DNA from: Limnoperna fortunei
Lineage: Eukaryota > Mollusca > Bivalvia > Mytilida > Modiolidae
NCBI GenBank assembly: GCA_944474755.1
Contig: OX104113.1
Coordinates: 46,068,980-46,132,979 of the forward strand
Length of the DNA stretch: 64,000 nucleotides
Reading direction: 5' to 3'
In this document: one piece after another, positions 34,125 to 44,875 of the stretch
How positions within the stretch are numbered: the stretch's first letter is position 1
Layout: the number at the start of each line of letters is the position of its first letter
Notes under the pieces: model-generated
The model's database searches: none
What the model saw: only the letters and a program-made list of their open reading frames with translations
What the model was told of the DNA's origin: nothing
Made by a program: the position numbers and the translations under genes

Positions 34125-36985
34125 TTCACTTTTAAAAGGCACGATATGATAGATTGTAACAGTGTTAATTTGTGGCATTATTACCAATCGCTAATTGATA
34201 GTGTAAGGCGTCTCCATGGACATTTTACTCCAAACTGCGTTGACTGCCTATCAAATCTTATGCATTTTTGCATATTTAAAATGTGTTCCTCTTAATATGT
34301 TTACTTCAAAGATGCTCCATAAAGGCAACCAAACAGACATTTCTAACAGTAGTTTAACCATATCCCGTATTTAAAGTATCGATGTATTCGAGCAATATTG
34401 TAAGAATCGCGGGGCGTCATATTCTGTTTGCGCAAATATTTTTCTTGTCGAGCTCAGTTTTTACTAGATTTTTACTAAGCAAACATTATTTCCTTTTATT
34501 TCATTCACAATTAAACCAGAAAAAAACTGTGCGTACGAAAATTGTGTTAACAGCATGTTTTGAAAGAATTATTATTATTTTATTAAACCGAGAATACGAA
34601 ACAACCGAACAAAAAACTTTGAAGGGAATTAACTATTATTGTTTTGCATCTGCATACCATTTTGTCAGCAGTGCATTTGTGAGTGATGTTTTGGTTCACA
34701 TTCAGATGCTTTTTGTCGAAACATATCTTAATTGCAGTTTTAGGCGATTGTAAAATATATAATATACATGTATACGAAACTATCGTAAAATGTACTTTCC
34801 CAGGGATATAAAAACCGCAGTTTGTTCACAATCACATCCATTGGCTTATGTAATGGAGATTTTTTTTAGTTCAATTGGAAGTGCGGTGATTTATGGGAGC
34901 GAAATACACTATTTCTTTCGACATTCAACACACGTTTTCGAATAAAGTGTACAAAATTTGCCAGAAATCTATTTAAATTTAAATTATTGTACATTCATCA
35001 CGGTTTTACAAATTGTAATGACTTCTACCAGAAAAGAAATATAGAAACGGGAATCGGACAGCAATTACCAGGTGAAAAAATAACACGAAATTTTATTTCA
35101 ATTTACAAATATTATTGTTTAGAGTTACAAGATTTTAAATCCATTTACAACAGTCTTTAAAATACGCATAACAAATATCCTTTAACAAGTTACCTAAGCT
35201 ATACCTACTCTTACTCACCTTTGATTTCACTCACGAATTCCAAAAATATACAAAACAGAAACGTGAAAAAATATGATGACATTGTCGATTGCTTTCTAAA
35301 TAACTGTAAAGAAACAACCTGACCGGCTTTAAAATGTAAAGTACTATTTTATCAATTGTACAAGTGCACAGGTCGATCTATACTTAATTGTTTTAATTAT
35401 TTGTTTGGTAACGATCTACTAAGTTAAATAAACATTAGTTCTATTTTGGTAAATAATTTAGAGAACCTTATAGTGCAAATATATTTTTGATTGGTGTTTT
35501 GGTTTACTTTCAGCCATTTTTCAGATATCTTTTGTTGGAGGATGATGTTGCAAATTACACAGTCATACGGATGTTTTAACATATATTAAAATGTTACAGA
35601 TTGAAATTTTAATTGATAAATGGACCAATGTTTGCATACTAACTTTTAAAAAAAATTAGAACCTATCAATACTGATTTCTTTAATTGTGACCATAAATTC
35701 CGCAATAAGTGACAAAATGTATAGTTTTGAGCCAAGGGTTTTCATTGAGATGCAAAACTTTTGAGAGCATTTTTTTAAAAATATGAACTGAACATTTCAG
35801 TTTACATTTCGCCTTATTTTATCGCAAGTCAATTGAAAATTGTTAGTAAAGACATCAGTTAAATTATATCAGAAATTTGATTTCTTGAAAGGACAAAGAA
35901 AATTCCGACGAATTTGTGTCTGACCCAAAATGTTACAGAAGAAGGAGTTGCGTCTTTTAAATCACAGTGACATTTGTGGCATTCCATGTATGAACATTTG
36001 GTCAACATAGGTAATCTTATAATACATTTTCAGTGCATAATTAGAACTATATAAATAGAAAATTCAATAAATCTAATTAAAATTCAATCTCTCACTTGCT
36101 CCCCCTTTTTGTTTTGTCCTTGTTTGTAGCTTACAACGCAGCGACATAGCAAAAAGGAGGAGAAAGTAAAAGAATTAATTTTATTTAGACTATAGTTCTG
36201 TAGTTGTGGACTGTTGGACTAACTGACAGCATAAAGACAATTCCATAACAAATAAATACCTTCCATATTTGAATTAAAGTAAAAGTCTTGTCCAGTCAAT
36301 TTACTATATTTAGTTTAAGGTTAATTTTATTTGGTAACACCTGTTGACACATTTTCATTTACATCCACTACGCGATTTATTTAAGTTTTTACTAACGAGG
36401 ACATCTTACTTTAGTTCTACCTAGAACCGAGACGTCTGTTTACATAAGAAGGATTGAATCAGAGATTGTGGTACTCAAATAACAAAAAATTATGCTGATT
36501 AGCAGCCGCATATAAAGCAGATAAAATCCACGCTAAAGTAAGTATTTAGGTTTGAGGTGATGAATAAATGAAACTAACAACGTTTATTTTAGTTCAATTT
36601 AACATCTGACGAAGAGAGGCGTTTCGTCGCTAAACGGAACATGTTCAGTCTTCTCAATAATGTTTCAGTTGCTTGGAATACATAGTCCTGTAACATTTAG
36701 CGCTATAATCTTATTGCAATCACTGTAAGGAAAGGAGGGAGTCAGGTTTTTTGTTTGAATATAGGATTTAATACAGTTTGAAATATTTCAAAAACAACAT
36801 AAAGTTTCAGGAAGTACATCTTCTCGGTTAAATAAATACCTTAAGAAATTTCTTTCCTGTTTGATGATGGTCAAATTCCAGTATCTGACGAACAATCTAC
36901 GCCAGTAGCAAGTTACCACCGTTAAACGGCGTTGAATCATCGTTAGAGGAAAACAGTAGAAAGGTTTATGACTATGTAAGTTCTA
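34125..36985. other. AT-rich intergenic DNA
   Basis: No exon, domain or clear repeat apart from a worn SINE-A scrap near 35490-35545. A 123-codon plus-strand frame at 34382 has no recognisable feature. Confidence 0.4.
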
Positions 36986-36998
36986 AGGAATTATTATG

Positions 36999-37234
36999 TT
37001 TGTTTGTTTGTTTGTTTGTTTGTTTGTTTGAATAATGTTTAACGCCATTTTCAGCAATTTTTCAGCTATATCATGGCGTCCAGTTTTTATTGGTGGAGGA
37101 GGCCGGTAGGAAAAATGGTAATCCTTGTCGATTAAGATTGGAGTCGAGTACACCCCACAGTGAGAATCGAACCCACAATCTCAGTGTTGACAGACCAGTT
37201 GATCAATAGTAGACGAACTTCCTTAACCACTCTG
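36999..37234 (-). mobile_element. SINE-A with 12-bp target duplication
   Basis: Near full length with an internal deletion. Flanked by exact ggaattattatg at 36987-36998 and 37235-37246; (gttt)n tail. Confidence 0.88.
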
Positions 37235-37940
37235 GGAATTATTATGATGATTTAATATATTTTTCTGGTAAATATACGTACATGTGACTTGACGTAGTAT
37301 AGTGTATTCTGTTGCTAAAGTTATTTTAAATGAAACGTTGTTATCCGCTGTATATATAAAGTGCATGTACTTCTACAAGTATACGTTACAGAAGATATTA
37401 TATATGTTAATTTGACAATACAACCTGCCTATACTAGTTATTTGGCTTACTATTTCAATATAATAATGTACTTGTACAGTTCAGACAGTTGACATAGAAT
37501 CATAGTTAAATGCTCATTCTAGTGCATTCGCATAGACACATGTCTATACTTAATAATGCCATTTTTTTTTAAGTAGTACCATCAAAGTTTACCATGTTAA
37601 CATAACTTGTAATAGTGTATATGGCAATAAGCAGAACGAAACTGTCAAGTACTCAGGTTTATAGTGAGGTATGGACATTGGGATCGTTAAAACGATCTTG
37701 ATTAACCCGCATGCGCCGTATGAAATATGTGTGTACATATTTAAAAAATTAAAATAAATATTAGTCACGCCAGGTGGCCCAAAATGTTTCCAAATACATG
37801 TAATGTCAGTTTGTTTTTCATTCTAATCTAACAGCGTTCGCAAACGCTAGATTACACAGGAACTATAAATCTAGTCCTAGGGTTACACCCGCAAAATTTA
37901 GGTTTAATGTATTTGCAAATGTCCCTGTCGACAAGGGGAT

Positions 37941-38020
37941 CATCCTCCCAAGTTAGGGGTTCTGAGTCCGCGTTCGCTCCATCATCACTCCTGACAACAT
38001 ACATATATATTTTTCGGGTC
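37941..38020 (+). repeat. 80-bp inverted repeat, left arm
   Basis: catcctcccaagttaggggt to tatatatttttcgggtc; 78 of 80 bases match the reverse of 41813-41892. GC-richer than its surroundings. Confidence 0.85.
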
Positions 38021-39930
38021 GGAAGTGAAGTTGCTTCTAACCTTGAGAAGTACCAATCAAAATCGTTTTTACAAAATCTGCATGTCGAACGTAAACAAAC
38101 ACACGAGGTTTAAAGCACATGCGAATATTTCGGTAATTAGATTTGAAATTGATAAAAATATATCATGTATCTTATATTTAAACGTTCACCAACACAAAAT
38201 AAGGTGTGTGACAGCTAATGATACGTTTTTGTTATTTTCTTCTCGAATATTATGGACCTTGTCAATTCCACGAAGACGAAGCTATTTGTATGTGTGTACT
38301 ATGAATCGTAAATAATATTAATGTTATATCAATATATTGTAACAAGACATTAGCTATGTAAGCAAGTGTCAGTATATGACTCTGTAGGAACCTACTACTT
38401 TTTGTAGAAAAAGTGGGGTAGGATTTTTTTTTTGACACAATTAGTCCAGAAGAACCACAGTCAGTAATTCCAAACTGACCAAAAAAGAGCATGTAGGGAG
38501 AAAGGAATTGTTCAAAGTAGTATTATATTTTAGACCTCAAATTATTTCCTACCCCCCTCCCCCCCCCACAAGTCTGCACAAAGGATGTGATTGGTTATTT
38601 ATACATGTACCTTTTACAGATGTAAAAAATCCAGAAATTAAAGATGTTAATGATCTACCGTTGAAATATTTCAACAAAATATTGACTTTTATACCAAAGC
38701 AGTACATGTTTATACACTTACTGGGTACTTCTGCCTAGCTCCATTAAATAATAACTGGATATCAGTATATAGCTTAAAAAATTACTGAAAGTGGCATCAT
38801 TTTAACAAACACTTTGTATGTGACTAATTGATAATTGTTATTTGCAAAAGTATAATTCAGTGTCTGCTGATATAAATTGAGGGATCAATGAAATGGGACA
38901 CTTGAAAGTTTAGCCGTTATTAGCATTCATAAACTTTTCCTACATGTACATAGTGGTGTACATATGCTATATTGTATTTGCCTGCATTACACCAAAAGAA
39001 TATTCCTTTGATATATATATAGACAAGCTTCAACAAGTTGCAATTTTTGCAATTGCACATTTAGTTTGATTTTAGACCTTATTGGCCTGTACCATAACAA
39101 GTTAAACAATCTAAATTACATCCCATACACTGTCATAAATAAGCTGCCTGCCATGTTGACTTTAAGCTGCATACACATACAAGAATCAAAGCTCCTTTTA
39201 ACCTGAAGGAGAACTACATAGTTTGCCATACTAGTGTATATTATGACAAGCCCCAGCATAGGACAGTTTGCTTTAAGCTTGGTTTTAATTCTATGTTGCA
39301 CAACTCTTGCATATTTATTGAATAATTAAAAACAAGTGCCATTGTCACAGTCAAAAAATTGCTCTTGCAGCTTTTACATTTATTCCTTTTAAGTAAGCAG
39401 TATTCAAGTAAATAATAAGATTTATGTGTACTAGTTCATGTTCAATTCCAAACCATGACCATATACATGTTCACAAAACCACACTATATTGATAGGACAA
39501 GTCGCATGGAAATATACATGTATCTTGTATCAACAGATTCAATATGCAAAATCAAGATTACCAGATTTTTTTTAAACCCCAATTTGGGGCCCAAAACTAA
39601 ATGTCTTTTTCAATTTAGTTAAGTTGGACTTGCAATCATATTTAACTTTCATTTCCCCCAAATAGGACACTTAAAGTCCATGGTTTTGTTAATTGGTTGT
39701 GATTCAACACCCAGGGGTTTACAAATATTATCTGTTATTGAACTGTTTGCACTGTCTTATATTTTTTATTTTTTTCTGCCACTTATTGTATACTTCTAGA
39801 ACACCTTGTTATTTAACTAAACACTTCATTCATAACCATCTAGTCTTTTGCTTAAAAAAAACATGGGTTTATTCTTTTAACTGGTCCAGCAGATAAGGTA
39901 CATACAGTATATGTAAACTAGTACCATACA
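38021..39930. other. Non-coding DNA between the inverted repeats
   Basis: AT-rich with many acatgtac motifs; no gene seen. Confidence 0.35.
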
Positions 39931-39935
39931 AATCT

Positions 39936-40637
39936 CATTCTTGCCATAAAACACGTGTACATGTACTATGAAAAATTATTTCACTTGGGGTAATTAAAAT
40001 CACCCAGAGACTGAATATTATAAGACAGGGACTTGGTGGCAATGTGATTGAGGTAGTTAGTCATCTAATTTTGATCACTGTCAACACAGGGGTTGCAGGT
40101 TGGGCTTGGCTGCTGGCAGGGTGTGCTCGACTCCTATCTTAACTGACAAGGATTGCCAATTTTCCTACCGAAACATGGTCTATACTCCTTCTTTGTCTAA
40201 AAATTCCATGACTTGTAAAGAACTACATGAATTATGTGACCATTTCCCATGAATGATTCTAGCATGACAGTGTCAATGACACATTCTTGCCATGAAATAC
40301 ATGTACATGTACTAGTACTAGTATAAAAAAATTATTTCACATCAGGTCATTAAAATCACTCTGAGACTGAATATTATAAGACAGGGACTTGGTGGCAGAG
40401 TAGTTGAGGTAGTTTGTCATCTACTAGTACTATGGATCACACTGTCAACACTGAGTTTGCAGGTTGGGCTTAGCTGCTGGCAGGGTGTACTTGACTCCTA
40501 TGTCGACTGACAAAGATTGCCAGTTTTTCTACCGAAACAGGGTCATACTAATTCTTTGTGTAAAAATTCCATGACTTGTCAAGAACTATGTGACCATTTT
40601 CCATGAATTATTCTAGCATGACAGTGTAATTGACAAT
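39936..40637 (+). repeat. Tandem duplication of about 350 bp containing a SINE-A fragment
   Basis: Units 39936-40281 and 40282-40637 share attcttgccat, gagactgaatattataag, a SINE-A head (gaggtagt.. to ..attgcca), and gcatgacagtgt. The SINE was present before the duplication. Confidence 0.75.
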
Positions 40638-40762
40638 TGCAATTTAACACAAAATATGAGATAAAGGCATGGTAGAAAAATTTTTTGCATGGAACTTTGT
40701 TGTACTTTTTTTATACTGATAAATTCCATTACTTTTCCAGGATTTCTTGACCCATTTGGACC

Positions 40763-40882
40763 TTGTGGAAAGTTAGGAGTTTTCTCCTGGTACACCGGCT
40801 TTCTCCCCAATAAAAACTACATGGCATTATAAAGCTGAAAAATTTCTGAAAGTAGGATGAACACAACAAACAAATCAAAAAA
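40763..40882 (+). repeat. SINE-A 3' fragment
   Basis: tttctccccaataaaaacta, then gctgaaaaatttctgaaag; plus orientation. Confidence 0.7.
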
Positions 40883-41511
40883 GACAAAATTAAATGGAAT
40901 TTAATGTGATAATCTGCAACAGGTTTTGAAACTATGAACATAATCCACATGCATGAACATGAATACATTTTATCTTTTATTCCAGTACACATAATTTATA
41001 AATGAGTCAGGAAATTTTCTTTCATCTGATAAAAAGTTTGACTAGTGTGATGTGCATGATCATTTTTTAATATCCCTCACATTCTTACATGTACAGTATA
41101 TTATTAAAACAGTATCCATGTCCATTTTGAAGTTGAATGTTTTCCTCCTATAATCAGTAGTTTTAACATGGCCAAATGTAAAACTGTTCACTAAATTTTA
41201 CTTGAGTCTTGAATGTGATGATGTGTTGAAGATTACATAAATGTGTTGTAAAATTTAAATCACATATAATCCAATTAAATGAACAAATTTTGGTTGGAAT
41301 ATTTACAAACTGACATTCTTCTGTCACTGACAGATCTGTCCTGTGTTTAAACAATCTCGTTTTGGGTTACTTCACCCACCTCTTTTTCAGTCCTTTTTCA
41401 GTTCTAAGAAGTACGTTCGGATTACAGAAAATTTTAATTGTCTATTAATTTGTAATTATGATTGAATCATTTACTACTGCTTTCACATACTGCACATAAC
41501 TCCATTTCATT

Positions 41512-41736
41512 CTATACTGTATAGTCCACTACTTTATCAATGTCATCAATATCACGTTCAACACGTGGAAGTATTCGTATGAAAAATTTTATATGCCGCA
41601 ATGGCAAAAAGTCGTCCTCATTTCGTTTGAAAAACAAATGGTTCCAGCTGTCATCGCTCATACAGCTTCTTTTTGATGTCCGGAGGGAATCTTTCCAACA
41701 TATCGTAAAAAAATCCACGATACAGGGCGCAGACAT
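41512..41736 (-). other. Unidentified 74-codon frame
   Basis: ATG in a good context (acaaaaaATGTC), charged composition (RVERDIDDIDKVV). Lies between the 80-bp repeat and AT-rich DNA. No family recognised; could be a short real exon or chance. Confidence 0.2.
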
Positions 41737-41812
41737 TTTTTGTTTACATGTAGGTTACGATAAATTTCATTGGCTGATGTTAACTCCGGTCACCGCCAGA
41801 TGGCGACACTCA

Positions 41813-41892
41813 GACCCGAAAAATATATATGTATGTTGTCAGGGGTGATGATGGAGCGAACGCGGACTCAGAACCCCTGACTTGGGAGGATG
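41813..41892 (-). repeat. 80-bp inverted repeat, right arm
   Basis: Reverse complement of 37941-38020; ends 6 bp before the 2.37 kb element begins. Confidence 0.85.
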
Positions 41893-41898
41893 CAAGGG

Positions 41899-44265
41899 GA
41901 TTATCGTAACTGAAATTACGATGATCCCAAAATGGCGACGGGAAAAACAGGTACGATAAACATTTCCTTTTTCTTCATTTAATACCAAATGACACACAAC
42001 CATACTTAGCCAATGTTAAGGTCTTTTGACCAGTAATTTACTATTAATATGATTCCAATCAACATTCATTAGCTTTAGAGTTATCCAAGACAGAAAAATG
42101 TTGCAAGATCGTCGAAACGCGAATATTTTTCAGTGAAGGATTTTAGTAACGCGGCATATTGATTATGGTAACTTTGATATTTCTAATGTGAAATGAGAAC
42201 AATTTCGCAACTGTCTTGATAACTGGACATATTTTTTCATTATGGGTTATCATCATGACATATCTCAATGGTATGAAACAGAAATCAAAAGTCGAAACCA
42301 CGGTGGAAAGTCTTTTCTCGTGCTTGTTAGGTATGCATCTCGTGCTTGTTAGGTATGCAATGAACAAGATTGGTTGTTTATTAAAGTTTAAAATATATAA
42401 GTGGAGACTGGTCTCGCCATAGCCACACAAAATGGTTAGAATTTTAACTGCTACGTTTCCGTTAAAAATTGAAACACGGCTAACATGAAAACCTACGTAC
42501 TTTTTATTGTTCCAAAATATTGAGAAACACATTGATTTGTTTCTCTGGATTTTATCCATTTATTCAGATTCTTTGGATTTTAAGAGGACATGGAGACGGC
42601 AATAAATTCTGATGAAACTCTGATCGTTGTAAGTATTTTTTTTCATGCGATAAGGGGACGACAATTTGAGCTGGAAGTTTGTGTTTGTGTTGGGTTTGTT
42701 GATGACTTTAAAATTTTTAATATTTCTCCCCTTCACAATTTTCATATGCCTTATTATATTCGATACAGTGTGTGCTTTAATCAAAACCTATTTAAAGAGA
42801 AGGCAAGAATATCACAAAACTGCAGCATTCGGAATCAAATGGTCGTCCCCTTTTTAACTAAAAATATATTTGATATAAGTTAGATTTAAAGCAGTTCAAG
42901 CAAATACATTTTGTAAATCAAGCTTTATATATGAATATTCGCATAATTAATATGATATTTATTTGAATTAATTATATGATCAACAGTTTCACTAATTAAG
43001 AAAGCCTTATTACACCTATCAAAGCTTAAGTATAAAATTTAATGTAGTACATTTTGTATAGTTCCATAATTGTAAAAATATAACATAATTCATGATTTTC
43101 AAAATATGGTTGAAACGTTTGCTTTTAGGATATTTCGCTTAACAATGTACATTTTCATAAGGCCTCTTCAAATTACTTAAATAGTTCGTTGGACAAGTTA
43201 TGAAAAAAGGTGCAGGCGATGGATTTTTTTTTTTAAATTTAAATCTGAATTTAGTAAACAATGATTCACTTTTTACAAGTGGGTGAAAATTTGTTCTAAA
43301 AAATGTAAATATAAAAGAAAATACAAGTGTGGGGATACATAAGTATCAAACAAAAGCTTTTCACAATTCGAACTGTTTTGAAAAATCAAACGTATTTGCG
43401 CATTTGATTGTTGTTGTCTTTTCTTGTCAGTATACAAAAAAGTCAAAAATGTGTAAATGCAAAATATTTTCTAGACGAGGGAATCAGAAATGATGCGGTA
43501 GATACTTTCATGTAGCAAGTGGCGAATCCGACAAACTTGGAAATAATTTGGCGTGGCCAGCATTTTGAGAACGTTCTTGGTTTTAGTTTGCTGTTTTGTT
43601 ACATAGGCATTTGTTCAGATTAAACATGAGGTACTGTTATTGTTCCATTTATGTTTTCCTTTCTGTTTATGCACAATAAATGTTCATGTGATATGAAAAC
43701 ATTATGTACACTTTGTGTACCCATTTCCTAAGTGGTTTTACTATATTTGATATGTGCACGCGTGCCGAACATACTGTCAGTGTCACTTCGAAACATAAAT
43801 TTAATACCCATATAGAACTCAAAATGACGCCCTCAATAGAGTACTAGTAATATTAATATACTCCTTCGTTCCGCGCAGCTTATAAGCAGTTCTAATTGAA
43901 TCCCGATACGGAATCGGAAGAGGTTGTAACGAGTGGTGTATTTCTATTGATATTTTTTGCTGCAAGAAGTTGAAGAGTTACGATAATCCTTTTCAATTTC
44001 AATTCAGAGTTACAATGATCATTTTTTAATAAATTTTTGAAGTTACGATAAACCGGCATCGGCGTTAGGACGATCTTGCCACATTGTTTCGTTGTGGATA
44101 TCTCCAAAACGGATGGATGTTGATTAGATGTAAATTGCTGGTCAAAAGACCTTCACATTGGCTAAGTATGGCCGTGTGTCATTTGGTATTAAATGAAGAA
44201 AAAGAAATGTTTATCGTACCGGATTTTCCCGTCGCCATTTTGGTATCATTTCAGTTACGATAATC
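41899..44265. mobile_element. 2.37 kb inverted-repeat element with TIRs of about 155-170 bp
   Basis: Left TIR 41899-42071 and right TIR 44111-44265 both begin gattatcgtaactgaaat and hold ccaaaatggcgacgggaaaa, gtacgataaacatttc, ttcatttaataccaaatgac and acttagccaatgt. About 85-90% alike by eye. No target duplication is evident. No transposase frame is recognised in between. Could be a non-autonomous DNA element or an inverted promoter duplication. Confidence 0.65.
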
Positions 44266-44597
44266 CGCTGTAGTGTGTTTTTTGCGACGGGAACCTAATT
44301 GGTAAGTTTTTTAAATTTAATTCTGATTCATTTTGAGATTGCATAATAACTGGAACATTAATGAGATTTTATGTAACGTGAGAGCGAGTGCACATGACCA
44401 AGATATGCCTGGTTGATGAGTACAATGAGTTTTTAAGTTTGTATTATTAAGTTGTTAATTTTTGTTTCATTGATCGAATTTGAGAACCATAAGGCTGTAT
44501 AAGATGTATTCTAATAGATTTGCATATTTTTATGTTATTATTTAACATTGTTATTTTACACTTGTGTTTGAGTGCGTCTGCACGTTTGTACTTCAAT

Positions 44598-44875
44598 TTA
44601 TACACCATGTTGTTTAGAAACGCACGTATATAAGTCACATTCTTTGTCAACTATGCCCGCCATTTGATGTCCTTGACCTGGATATGCAAATAAATCGCAC
44701 TGGTTCGTCCTTCTGTTTACATTAAATCTTGCACATCGCTCATTTTGTTTACACTTTACTGCGCATAATATTCGACTGGTAGCAACATACATTTGTAGAA
44801 CATTATGAGTGGCCCGGTAACCAGAAAGTCTGTGGAAGTGCCCATCTTCACATTGACGGAAGGAGTTTTGTGACA
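44598..44875 (-). CDS. Gene D exon 4 (PAN/apple-like domain and stop)
   Basis: 278 nt, acceptor aatatatttcag, split codon G|TG. Residues include RQCEDGHFHRLSGY, then LCAVKCKQNERCARFNVN, NQCDLFAYPG and KECDLYTC. The Cys spacing is PAN/apple-like. No AATAAA is obvious just downstream. Confidence 0.75.

Noticed and set aside
34382..34753. 123-codon frame
   Set aside because: No domain, signal, splice context or homologue recognised; likely chance.
42143..42559. 138-codon minus-strand frame inside the inverted-repeat element
   Set aside because: Low-complexity mix without recognisable domain, and it crosses an exact 22-bp duplication; not supported as a gene.
42590..42635. Short plus-strand exon METAINSDETLIV with gtaagt donor
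   Set aside because: Looks like a first exon but has no downstream partner, and the upstream acceptor leads to stops; too weak to annotate.
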